Notes under the pieces: model-generated
What the model saw: the letters and a program-made list of their open reading frames with translations, nothing else
What the model was told of the DNA's origin: nothing
Database searches by the model: none
Origin: Xylophilus sp. GOD-11R
GTDB taxonomy: Bacteria > Pseudomonadota > Gammaproteobacteria > Burkholderiales > Burkholderiaceae_C
Assembly: GCF_033546935.1 (NCBI RefSeq)
Contig: NZ_CP137854.1
Coordinates: 3,534,001 to 3,598,000, forward strand
Reading direction: 5' to 3'
Length of the DNA stretch: 64,000 bases
Program-made: the position numbers and the translations under genes
Part shown: positions 52,405 to 60,375 of the stretch, one piece after another
Numbering within the stretch: position 1 is the first letter of the stretch
Layout of the letters: each line of letters starts with the position of its first letter

Positions 52405-53015
52405 ACATCTCGCCTACGGCCAAGCACAGCTATTTCACCGACCTGTACCGGGCGAGCGACGACCCCTACGCGGTGCGCACCCGCTGGTACGAGCAACGCA
52501 AGCGCCAGCTGCTGCTGGCCTCGCTGCCGTCGCCGTCGTATGCCAACGCCTTCGAACCCGGCTGCGGCGTGGGTGAGCTGACCGTGGGCCTGGCGGCCCG
52601 CTGCACGCGTTTGCTGGCGAGCGATTTCACGGAAGACGCCGTGCAGATCGCGCGACAGCGCACGGCGCCGCTCACCAACGTCGAGGTGATCCGCCAGACC
52701 CTGCCCGCCGACTGGCCGCACCCGTCCGCGCCCTTCGACCTGATCGTGCTGAGCGAGATGGGCTACTTCCTCGACGCTGATTCGTGGGCGCAGGTGGTCG
52801 ACGCGATCCGGACCAGCCTCGCACCCGGCGGCACGCTGGTCGCCTGCGACTGGTTACCGGATTTCGCTGAGCGCGCCCAACCGACCCGCGCACTGCACGC
52901 CGCCTTGGACGGGCTCGGCCTGCACACGCTGGTGCGGCACGAGGAGGCCGACTTCCTGCTGCGCGTCTGGAGCGCGGACGAGCGCTCGGTCGCACAGCGC
53001 GAACGCATCCGCTGA
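52401..53015 (+). CDS. SAM-dependent methyltransferase (NodS-like)
   Basis: A 204-residue class I methyltransferase. Motif I is FEPGCGVGELTVGL; LLASDFTEDAV is the acidic-loop strand and LIVLSEMGYFLD motif IV. The N-terminus SPTAKHSYFTDLYRASDDPYAVRTRWYEQRKR is of the type found in NodS, which N-methylates the deacetylated glucosamine end of Nod factors. Coupled to the PIG-L gene by ATGA overlap, so it may N-methylate the deacetylated product. Confidence 0.88.
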   Translation: MNISPTAKHSYFTDLYRASDDPYAVRTRWYEQRKRQLLLASLPSPSYANAFEPGCGVGELTVGLAARCTRLLASDFTEDAVQIARQRTAPLTNVEVIRQTLPADWPHPSAPFDLIVLSEMGYFLDADSWAQVVDAIRTSLAPGGTLVACDWLPDFAERAQPTRALHAALDGLGLHTLVRHEEADFLLRVWSADERSVAQRERIR

Positions 53016-53025
53016 AGCCGCGGCC

Positions 53026-53265
53026 TCAGCTCTCCTGGTTCTTGCGCAGGCCGCGGATGTTCATCGCCGCCAGGCAGACCTGCAGCGCCATCAACGCCAA
53101 GGCCTGGGCATGCAGGCCCCAGCCGATCCACAGCACGTTGCTCGCCAGGAATACCCAGAACCCGATCTTGCGTTTGCGCTCGACATCCGAGGCCACCAGC
53201 CAGGCCGCCGCCACCGAAGCGGCGAAGGCGAACCACTGCAGCACGTTGTAGAAGGAATCGTCCAT
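53026..53265 (-). CDS. Small three-helix membrane protein
   Basis: A 79-residue protein read from ATG 53265 (MDDSFYNVLQWFAFAASVAA). Hydrophobic segments are WFAFAASVAAAWLVASD, FWVFLASNVLWIGWGL and LALMALQVCLAAM, resembling one half of PnuC/YgjV/amino-acid-lipid exporter-type small proteins. Four nucleotides after the glycosyltransferase stop; same strand, so probably cotranscribed with it. It may help translocate the cluster's product. Confidence 0.75.
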   Translation of the reverse strand: MDDSFYNVLQWFAFAASVAAAWLVASDVERKRKIGFWVFLASNVLWIGWGLHAQALALMALQVCLAAMNIRGLRKNQES

Positions 53266-53269
53266 CCGT

Positions 53270-53986
53270 TCAGGCACCGACCGGCACAACGGCAGACAAG
53301 GCCTTGGCCGATGCGTCGGCCAGCCGCTGCGACACCGCGCCGATCAGTGCGTCGGCAAATCCGCCCACCGCCCGCGCCTGCCGGCGGGCACTGGTGGTCA
53401 CCCGCGGCCGGGCGCTCCAGGCGATGTTGGCGCCGGCCGCCTGCAGGGCATCGACCAACGCCACGTCCTCGCTGCAGGCCATGGGCCGGAAGCCGCCGAC
53501 GCGCCGATACGCCTCGGCCGCCACACCCAGGTTGGCGCCGTGCACATGCCGATGCCCGTCGCGGTCGAAATAGGTGAGCTCGAAATGCGCCCGCAGCAGG
53601 TCGGCGTGTTCGCCGTGCGGCGACCAGTCGTCCACGCCGACCGTGCCGCAGACCGCGTCGGCCCGCAGTGCGAGCTGCTCGGCCAGCCAGTCCGCCTGCA
53701 CGCAGCTGTCGGCATCGGTGAACGCCAGCCAGCGCGCGCCAAGCGCCAGCAAGGCTTCGGCACCTGCTGCGCGCGCCGCGCCCACGTTGCGCAGATCGGC
53801 CGACAGACAGATCGCACCGCGCCGTGCGGCGATCACGCCGGTGGCGTCGGTGCAGCTGTCGAGCACGACCACGATCTCCACCGCCTCGCCCTGCAGCGCC
53901 GGATGCGTGGCCGCCTCGCGCGCGGCATGCAGGCAGTCGTCGATGGTGTCTTGTTCGTTGTGCGCGGGGATGACGATGCCGAGCAT
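53270..53986 (-). CDS. Family-2 glycosyltransferase
   Basis: A 238-residue GT-A-type glycosyltransferase. VIPAHNEQDTIDDCL (start), VVVLDSCTDAT and the DxD-type LAFTDADSCVQADWL are the family motifs; ANLGVAAEAYRRVGGF and CSEDVALVDAL are acceptor-side blocks including the catalytic ED. No membrane segments except a weak one. The start at 53986 (MLGIVIPAHN) is chosen as the motif begins there. Convergent with the methyltransferase group across the small membrane protein gene. Confidence 0.9.
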   Translation of the reverse strand: MLGIVIPAHNEQDTIDDCLHAAREAATHPALQGEAVEIVVVLDSCTDATGVIAARRGAICLSADLRNVGAARAAGAEALLALGARWLAFTDADSCVQADWLAEQLALRADAVCGTVGVDDWSPHGEHADLLRAHFELTYFDRDGHRHVHGANLGVAAEAYRRVGGFRPMACSEDVALVDALQAAGANIAWSARPRVTTSARRQARAVGGFADALIGAVSQRLADASAKALSAVVPVGA

Positions 53987-54099
53987 GGTGCGCTTTCCGT
54001 TGCGGTGGTGGAGATGCGCAAAGGTAGATGGCGCGAACGGCCGCCATCGTGGGTCGCGGCGCGGGCGCGCTGTAGGCGCGGCGCCTGCGGTCTTCGGCA

Positions 54100-55032
54100 T
54101 CAGCCGGCGAGCTGCAGGCTGCGCCGGCTCACGAAGCGCCGCTCGCGGCCGGTGATCGGATCGACGAAGGCGAATTCCCGCGCCAGCAGTTGCAGGGGAT
54201 GCGAGTAATCCGGCTCTGCGCCCGGCGGCGGCTCGGGCAGCAGGCGCGGGTAGATGCGGTCGCCCGCGATCGGCAGGCCCAGCGCGTTCATCTGGGTGCG
54301 CAGCTGGTGCTTGCGGCCGGTGTGCGGCGTCAGGCGGTAATGGCCTAGGGCGCCTTCGGGTCCGAGGCGGCAGAGCAGCTCGACCAAGGTCTCGGCATTG
54401 GGCTCGCCCGGCACCACCTGCATCTGCATGAAGTTGCGGCCGGGCGGCTCCTCGATGCGGTGGCGGCAGGTCAGCGGCAACGCCAGATCGGCCCGCCAGG
54501 GCGCGACCGCCTCGTAAACCTTGTGCACCGTGCGATCCCGCAACGTGCAGTGGTAGGCGTGGCGGTTGGCGGGCTGCACGACGAAGACCAGCACGCCGGC
54601 GGTCTCGCGGTCGAGCCGGTGCATCGGAACCAGTGTGGCGATGCCCAGTTGCTGCTTGAGCCGCACCAGCGCCGTCTCCACCAGGTGCCGGCCGCCGGGC
54701 ATGGTCGGCAAAAAATGCGGCTTGTCGATGACCACCAGCGCCTCGTCCTGGAACAGGATGTCGATGTCGAAGGGCACGCGCGGCTCGGGCGGCGGCTCAC
54801 GCCAGTACCAGAAGGCCATGCCCAGCGTGCAGGGCGACTCGGCCGCTGCCGGTGCGCCATCGTCGCCCAGCACCTCGCCGCGCGACAGGCGCTGCGGCCA
54901 GTCGTGTACCTGGGGAAAGCGTGCGACCAGAAAGTCGAGCAGCGTGGCGTGGCGGGTGGTGCCAACGCCGACGCGGCTGGGGCTGACACCGTCGCGCATC
55001 GGCGGCGTCCAGCCCGGCTTCGGGCGGGTCAT
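54100..55032 (-). CDS. RluA-family RNA pseudouridine synthase
   Basis: A 310-residue pseudouridine synthase. The catalytic motif is MHRLDRETAGV with Asp (~residue 185), and HTGRKHQLRTQMNALG is the conserved C-terminal block. FQDEALVVIDKPHFLPTMPGG is the standard entry strand. The protein should isomerise uridines in rRNA or tRNA. The start at 55032 overlaps the TrhO stop (ATGA), so two RNA-modification genes form one operon. The exact target cannot be assigned. Confidence 0.92.
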   Translation of the reverse strand: MTRPKPGWTPPMRDGVSPSRVGVGTTRHATLLDFLVARFPQVHDWPQRLSRGEVLGDDGAPAAAESPCTLGMAFWYWREPPPEPRVPFDIDILFQDEALVVIDKPHFLPTMPGGRHLVETALVRLKQQLGIATLVPMHRLDRETAGVLVFVVQPANRHAYHCTLRDRTVHKVYEAVAPWRADLALPLTCRHRIEEPPGRNFMQMQVVPGEPNAETLVELLCRLGPEGALGHYRLTPHTGRKHQLRTQMNALGLPIAGDRIYPRLLPEPPPGAEPDYSHPLQLLAREFAFVDPITGRERRFVSRRSLQLAG

Positions 55033-55877
55033 GTTTCGTCCTGCGGATCGAGCCGCAACGCGCGTTGCAGGCGCCAGGCTTCGTCCGGCAGATCGGCATC
55101 GAACACCTTTGCGGCACCGGTGGCGGTCTCGTGCAGGCGGGTATCCAAGGCGATGCGCCGGTCGAAGACGAAACATTCGCCGAGCCAGTCGCGGTCGGCG
55201 TCCGGCAGTCTCTGGAAGTAGTTGAGGATGCCGCCCTCGAGCTGGTACACCTCCAGGCCGAGGCTGCGCATCCAGGGGGCGGTCTTGTCGCAGCGAATGC
55301 CGCCGGTGCAGTACATCGCCACCGGCCGGCCCTCGGCGCGCCAGGTCGGCGCCCGCTCCTGCACATAGGCCACGAAGTCGCGGAAGTTGTGCACCCGCGG
55401 GTCGACCGCGCCCTGGAAGTGCCCGAGCCGATATTCGAAGTGGTTGCGGTTGTCGAGCAGCACCACGTCGGGCCGGGCGATCAGTTCGCGCCACGCGACT
55501 GGCGACAGGTGGCTGGCGTCGTGCTCGTCGGGCGCGGGCAGGCGCTCCTGCCCGGGCAAGCCGAGCGCGACGATCTCCGGCTTGGTGCCCACCTTGAGCC
55601 GGCCGAAGGGCTGCTGCGCGCAGCCGCTGCGCTTGAAGACCATGTCGCGCAGCGCGCCGTCCAACAGCGCGTCGGACTGCAGCGCGGCTTCGAACGCATC
55701 CACCGCCCCGGCCTCGCCGGCCACCGTGCCACTGATGCCCTCGGCGGCCAGCACGACCGCACCGCGCAGGCCTTGCGCCAGCACGCGCACCGCGTCCGCG
55801 GCGGCCTCGGGCGCGGCGATGGGAACGAATCGGTAGAAGGAGCTGTGCTGCAGCCCGGCGGTGTTCGGCGAAGTCAT
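55029..55877 (-). CDS. trhO: TrhO/YceA-like rhodanese-domain tRNA uridine hydroxylase
   Basis: A 282-residue protein with N-terminal ferredoxin-like and central rhodanese domain. The active-site loop is CTGGIRCDK (~residue 200, Cys present), preceded by LLDNRNHFEYRLGHFQGA. This pattern is diagnostic for TrhO, which uses oxygen to make 5-hydroxyuridine at tRNA position 34. The length is slightly below E. coli YceA because the C-terminal zinc-like tail is absent. In operon with the pseudouridine synthase. Confidence 0.92.
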   Translation of the reverse strand: MTSPNTAGLQHSSFYRFVPIAAPEAAADAVRVLAQGLRGAVVLAAEGISGTVAGEAGAVDAFEAALQSDALLDGALRDMVFKRSGCAQQPFGRLKVGTKPEIVALGLPGQERLPAPDEHDASHLSPVAWRELIARPDVVLLDNRNHFEYRLGHFQGAVDPRVHNFRDFVAYVQERAPTWRAEGRPVAMYCTGGIRCDKTAPWMRSLGLEVYQLEGGILNYFQRLPDADRDWLGECFVFDRRIALDTRLHETATGAAKVFDADLPDEAWRLQRALRLDPQDET

Positions 55878-55900
55878 CGGCGGCGATTTTCGCAGGGCGC

Positions 55901-56536
55901 TCAGAACCGCGTGTCCTCGTCACCGACACGCCAGGCCGGGTACTTGTGCATGACCGAATCCAGCAGCGGCGAGGCGGCCCAGTCGTGCAGCCAGGCCCGC
56001 AGGCGCGGCAGCGGCGCCTGCGCGAACCAGTCGGCATCGACACCGGCGAACTGGCGCACGAACGGCAGCACGGCCATGTCGGCCAGCGACGGTGTGTCGC
56101 GCAGCAGCCAGCGGTGCCGCGCCAGCCGGGCTTCGAGCGGCGCCAGCATCGCCTCCACGGCTTCGTCGCGCCACTGTTCGGGCGGGCGTTGCGGATGGCG
56201 CGGCGCGTATTTGTAGCGGTCGAGCGCCTGCTTGAAAGGGCCGTCGTTCAGCGCGACGATGGCCTGCACCTCGTCGTGCTCGGTGACCTGCATCCAGCCT
56301 TCGGGATCGTGCTGTGACAAGGCCCATCGCATGATGTCCAGGCTCTGCTCCAGCACGCGGCCGCCAGGTAGCTGCAGCACCGGCACCGTGGCCTTGGGCG
56401 ACAGCGCGATCAGCGCCGCGGGCTTGTCGCGCAGCACCACTTCACGCAGCACGACCGAGGTGCCCGACACCCGCAGGGCCAGGCGTGCGCGCATGGCGTA
56501 GGGGCAGCGGCGAAAGGAATAGAGCGTCGGCAGCAT
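55901..56536 (-). CDS. Glutathione S-transferase-like protein
   Basis: A 211-residue two-domain protein: thioredoxin-like N-terminus (LYSFRRCPYAMRARLALRV, with Cys in RRCPYAM) and a helical C-terminal domain (RHRWLLRDTPSLADMAVLPFVRQF). The CPYA motif suggests glutaredoxin-like chemistry rather than a tyrosine/serine GST. Lies 23 nt upstream of the TrhO gene on the same strand; may be part of the same transcription unit. Confidence 0.88.
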   Translation of the reverse strand: MLPTLYSFRRCPYAMRARLALRVSGTSVVLREVVLRDKPAALIALSPKATVPVLQLPGGRVLEQSLDIMRWALSQHDPEGWMQVTEHDEVQAIVALNDGPFKQALDRYKYAPRHPQRPPEQWRDEAVEAMLAPLEARLARHRWLLRDTPSLADMAVLPFVRQFAGVDADWFAQAPLPRLRAWLHDWAASPLLDSVMHKYPAWRVGDEDTRF

Positions 56537-56611
56537 CCCACCGATTCTCGATCACGCCGAATGCGGCCATCCTCGCCTCCCGAGGCCGGCCGCTCGGCGA
56601 TCAGGCGTCGA

Positions 56612-57316
56612 TCAGGTCCAGTCGCGCACCGGTGCATGCACCGGCGCCAGCACTTCATGGACCGACGAGGTGCGCTGTGCAGCCTTGTGGACCATGGTGT
56701 AGGCATAGTCCACGCCCATGCCGTAGGCGCCCGAATGCTCCTTGGCGATGGCCATCACCGCGTCGTAGGTCTCGCGGTTCTTCCAGTCGCGCTGCCATTC
56801 CAGCAGCACCTGCTGCCAGGTCACCGGCACCACGCCCGCCTGCACCATGCGCTGCATGGCGTAGTCGTGGGCTTCCTTGGTGGTGCCGCCGGAAGCGTCG
56901 GCCACCATGTAGATCTGGTAGTCGCCTTCGAGCATGGCGCACAGCGAGAAGGTGGTGTTGCAGACCTCGGTCCAGAGGCCGGCCACGACGACCTTCTTGC
57001 GGCCGTTGGCGGCCAGGCTGTCGCGCACCTTCTGGTCGTCCCAGGAGTTCATGGAACTGCGTTCCAGCACCTTGTGGTCGGGGAACACGTCGAGCAGCTC
57101 GGGGTAGGTGTAGCCCGAGAAGGATTCGCTTTCCACCGTGGTGATGGTGGTGGGAATGCCGAATACCTTGGCCGCCTTGGCCAGGCCGACGACGTTGTTC
57201 TTCATGGCCTGGCGGTCCATGGACTGCACGCCGAAGGCCATTTGCGGCTGGTGATCGATGAAGATCAGCTGGCTGTTCTTCGGGGTCAGGACTTCAAGCT
57301 TGGGATTGTTGGACAT
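56612..57316 (-). CDS. YcaC-like cysteine hydrolase (isochorismatase family)
   Basis: A 234-residue hydrolase. The catalytic set of the isochorismatase/nicotinamidase fold is visible: Asp in LIFIDHQPQM (~residue 21), Lys in the HKVLERSSMNSWDD region, and Cys in VVAGLWTEVCNTT (~residue 120). DASGGTTKEAHDYAMQRMVQAG is typical of YcaC. The C-terminal ~50-residue tail is longer than in E. coli YcaC. Its physiological substrate is unknown. Start at 57316 (MSNNPKLEVLTP). Confidence 0.88.
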   Translation of the reverse strand: MSNNPKLEVLTPKNSQLIFIDHQPQMAFGVQSMDRQAMKNNVVGLAKAAKVFGIPTTITTVESESFSGYTYPELLDVFPDHKVLERSSMNSWDDQKVRDSLAANGRKKVVVAGLWTEVCNTTFSLCAMLEGDYQIYMVADASGGTTKEAHDYAMQRMVQAGVVPVTWQQVLLEWQRDWKNRETYDAVMAIAKEHSGAYGMGVDYAYTMVHKAAQRTSSVHEVLAPVHAPVRDWT

Positions 57317-57540
57317 GGTGGCAGTTCTCCGCTGATGCGAACGACGAAAGAGAGCGGCCCGCAAGGCCTGCGGACCGGGCGTGTGGCCGCGCGGCCCGCG
57401 CTGCGGCGGGCATGGTGGCAACCGGGCGCTAGCCTAGGTTCGGCCGCGCGTCGGCACCATTGGCCTTTGGTATAGAGGGCAATCGCGGTGCCTGACCTGC
57501 CCGCGCCGCCCCCCGTCCTTGCCTTTTGCGTCTTGACGGA

Positions 57541-58452
57541 TCAGAACTGCAGTTCGAGCCCCGGGGCGCTTTCGTAGTCGCTCTGGCGATAGAGCTTGTG
57601 CTGCGCCGCCGGGCTGTTGGCGTCGGTCACCACGGCCAGGCGCCATGGGTCGCCTTCGTCGGCGCGGGCGCGTTCCTCGGCGGTGAGGCTGAAGCTGCGG
57701 GTGTTGCCGCCCAGGCCCTTGACCGAGAGCTTGAGCAGGGTCTTGCCCTTCTTGTCGGACACCTCGAGGTCGTAGCCGAAATGCGCGCTGGAGACGTTCT
57801 CGGCCCGGTAGCCGTAGCTGCTGAAGTACTTCACCAGGTAGGCGATGGCGGCGGCCTGGATGTCGTCCGGTGTGGCGTTCGGATCGGCCAGGTCGGCCGG
57901 GTTGGGCGGCAGCATGCCCTTGGTGCGCGCGGCGTCCAGGTCGGCTTCGGTCGGCACCCAGCCGCGCTCGCCGCGCACCATGACGGCGTAGCGCTGCTCG
58001 GGCTCCCACAGGGCGACATGCCATTCCTCGTCGTCGGGCACGCGCACCGATACCTTGGCCGCCTTGTCGGACTCGGCGGTGAGGATGGGGACGCGGTTGG
58101 CCTGCAGCACGGCGCGCACCGGGCGTTCTTCGTCGAGCGAGAACTTGAGCAACTGGATGCGGTCCTTGGCGCGCTGCACCTGCAGGGCGGAACGTTCGCC
58201 GCCACCGAGGCGCTGGTGGGTGTCGAGCGACTCCAGGTAGAACCACCGGCCGCTTTCGGCCACGGTCACGAACTCGGCCCAGACAGTGGCGATGACGGTG
58301 TCGCCGGTGGCCAGCCAGGCTGAAGAAGATGCCTGTGTGCGGGCGTCGTACACGCCCATGCGGGTGATGATTTCCACCGGCGTCGACTTTTCGCCCGACA
58401 GCCGTTTTTCGTTGAACACCGCCAGTACCTGGGGGTCGATTTCCTTTTCCAT
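57541..58452 (-). CDS. Protein with C-terminal DUF3883 (Mrr-like) domain
   Basis: A 303-residue protein. The first ~190 residues are unassigned. Residues ~200-280 look like DUF3883, a PD-(D/E)xK-type fold: AYLVKYFSSYGYRAENVSSA, then GYDLEV with Asp228 and Glu230, then KLSVKG, then FSLTAEE and WRLAVVTDA. Where active relatives have E-x-K, this protein has S243-V-K245, so nuclease activity is doubtful. No restriction or methylation genes adjoin it. Start ATG 58452; convergent or solitary, with 224 nt free on one side. Confidence 0.7.
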   Translation of the reverse strand: MEKEIDPQVLAVFNEKRLSGEKSTPVEIITRMGVYDARTQASSSAWLATGDTVIATVWAEFVTVAESGRWFYLESLDTHQRLGGGERSALQVQRAKDRIQLLKFSLDEERPVRAVLQANRVPILTAESDKAAKVSVRVPDDEEWHVALWEPEQRYAVMVRGERGWVPTEADLDAARTKGMLPPNPADLADPNATPDDIQAAAIAYLVKYFSSYGYRAENVSSAHFGYDLEVSDKKGKTLLKLSVKGLGGNTRSFSLTAEERARADEGDPWRLAVVTDANSPAAQHKLYRQSDYESAPGLELQF

Positions 58453-58669
58453 CCGCGCGAATTCCAGTCAGTTTCGAGGGGAGCGCCCAGGGCGCCCGCG
58501 ACCCTCGATTGTCGGCCACCGGTCGGCGACTTCTTTCACCGCACCCAATTTATCGAGCGGCGTCGTGCCGGTGACGGCGCCCATTAGGTGTAAACCCGCT
58601 GTAACACGCCCGGTCGGCAGCGGAGAGACATTCGCCGACATCGACAAAAGCCCCTACGGGGCATAAGGG

Positions 58670-58876
58670 ATGGACATGCGACTGCTCCTGCTGCTGCCTT
58701 TCGTCGGATTGCTCTGGGTGCCTTTCTACAACCGTGAACTGCCCGCCCTGTTCGGCTTTCCCTTTTTTTACTGGTACCAGCTCGCGTGGGTGTTCGTCAC
58801 CGCCCTCCTGACCTGGCTGGTCTACCGCAGCGAGCACGCGCGCAACGTCGTCGAAGACGAGGAGGCGGTGCGATGA
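58670..58876 (+). CDS. DUF3311 small membrane protein
   Basis: A 68-residue two-helix protein (LLLLPFVGLLWVPFYNREL and WYQLAWVFVTALLTWLVYR), the DUF3311 pattern usually found just before sodium:solute symporters. The ATG at 58670 immediately follows AAGGG; the ATG at 58676 has better spacing and is the likelier true start. The end overlaps the symporter start (ATGA). Probably an accessory subunit of that transporter. Confidence 0.88.
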   Translation: MDMRLLLLLPFVGLLWVPFYNRELPALFGFPFFYWYQLAWVFVTALLTWLVYRSEHARNVVEDEEAVR

Positions 58877-60375
58877 ACGGCCAGGGCATCCACTGGACCG
58901 CGCTGGCGGTCTTCGTCTTCTTCTTCGCGCTGGTCACGATCATGGGGTTCGTCGCCGCCCGCTGGCAGCGCGATCCCGATTCCGCTCCCGGCGACCACGG
59001 CAAGCACCTGGACGAATGGGGCCTGGGCGGACGCCGCTTCGGCGCCTGGATCACCTGGTTCCTGGTGGGCGGCGACTTCTACACCGCCTATACCGTCATC
59101 GCGGTGCCGGCACTGGTGTATGCCGTTGGCGCCTACGGCTTCTTCGCCCTGCCCTACACCATCCTGGTCTATCCGGTGGTGTTTGCGATCATGCCCAGGC
59201 TGTGGCAAAAGGCCCGCGCCGCCGGCCACGTGACGGCCGCCGACGTGGTCTACGGCCGCTATAACTCCCGCCCGCTGGAACTGGCCGTGGCGGTGACCGG
59301 CGTGGTCGCCACCATGCCCTACATCGCGCTGCAGCTGGTGGGCATGGAAGTGGTCATCAAGGCACTGGGCCTCACCGGTGAATTTCCCCTGGCGGCCGCC
59401 TTCGTCATCCTGGCGCTCTACACCTATTCGGCCGGCCTGCGGGCACCGGCGCTGATCGCCTTCGTGAAGGACCTGATGATCTACATCGTGGTGCTGGTGG
59501 CGGTGGTGCTGGTGCCGATGAAGCTCGGCGGCTACGCCTCGGTGTTCCAGACCGCGCAGGCCGACTTCGCGGCCAAGGGCGGCGCCACCGGCCTGCTGCT
59601 CAAGCCCTCGCAGATGCTGCCCTATGCCACCCTGGCGCTGGGCTCGGCGCTGGCGGCCTTCATGTACCCGCACACGCTCACCGGCATCTTCGCGGCCAAG
59701 AGCGCCGACACCATCCGCAAGAACGCGGTCTTCCTGCCGGCCTACACCGTGCTGCTCGGACTGATCGCCCTGCTCGGCTACATGGCGCACGCCGCCAAAC
59801 TCACCGTCGCCACGCCCAACGACGTGGTGCCGGCGCTGTTCGGCGCGCTGTTCCCGGCATGGTTCGCCGGCTTCGCCTTCGCCGCCATCGCCATCGGCGC
59901 GCTGGTGCCGGCGGCGGTGATGTCGATCGGCGCGTCCAATTTGTTCACCCGCAATTTCTGGAAGGCGTATGTCAACCCGGGCATCTCGCACGAGGGCGAG
60001 GCCAAGGTCGCCAAGATCGTGTCGCTGGTGGTGAAGTTCGGTGCGCTGGTGTTCATCCTGTTCATTCCCACGCAGTACGCGCTTGACCTGCAACTGCTCG
60101 GCGGCGTTTGGATCCTGCAGATCTTTCCGGCGGTGGTGTTCGGCCTCTTCTGGAAGCGATTCACCGCGGGCCCGCTGCTGGCCGGCTGGCTGGTGGGCCT
60201 GGCCACCGGCACCGGCCTGGCGTTCGCCGACGGCATCAAGCCGGTGCACGCCTTCGTCGTGGGCGGCGACAGCTACGCGGTCTACACCGGCCTGTTCGCA
60301 CTGCTGGTCAACATCGTCGTGGTACTGCTGGCACAGCCCTTCGTGCGGGGCCGGCCGGCTATATCAGCGACTTGA
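58873..60375 (+). CDS. Sodium:solute symporter family protein (MctP-like)
   Basis: A 500-residue SSS-family transporter with about 13 helices. Family blocks are WGLGGRRFGAWITWFLVGGDFYTAYT (first pair of helices), AGHVTAADVVYGRYNS, AFMYPHTLTGIFAAKSADTIRKN and GALVPAAVMSIGASNLFTRNF. It resembles monocarboxylate permeases (MctP) that take up lactate, pyruvate or alanine. Coupled to the DUF3311 gene. Its last 17 nt overlap the convergent FAD oxidoreductase gene. Confidence 0.9.
   Translation: MNGQGIHWTALAVFVFFFALVTIMGFVAARWQRDPDSAPGDHGKHLDEWGLGGRRFGAWITWFLVGGDFYTAYTVIAVPALVYAVGAYGFFALPYTILVYPVVFAIMPRLWQKARAAGHVTAADVVYGRYNSRPLELAVAVTGVVATMPYIALQLVGMEVVIKALGLTGEFPLAAAFVILALYTYSAGLRAPALIAFVKDLMIYIVVLVAVVLVPMKLGGYASVFQTAQADFAAKGGATGLLLKPSQMLPYATLALGSALAAFMYPHTLTGIFAAKSADTIRKNAVFLPAYTVLLGLIALLGYMAHAAKLTVATPNDVVPALFGALFPAWFAGFAFAAIAIGALVPAAVMSIGASNLFTRNFWKAYVNPGISHEGEAKVAKIVSLVVKFGALVFILFIPTQYALDLQLLGGVWILQIFPAVVFGLFWKRFTAGPLLAGWLVGLATGTGLAFADGIKPVHAFVVGGDSYAVYTGLFALLVNIVVVLLAQPFVRGRPAISAT

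Noticed and set aside
58822..60249. 475-codon frame antisense to the sodium:solute symporter
   Set aside because: Composition is mostly Arg/Gly/His/Gln with no hydrophobic or domain pattern; shadow of the transporter.
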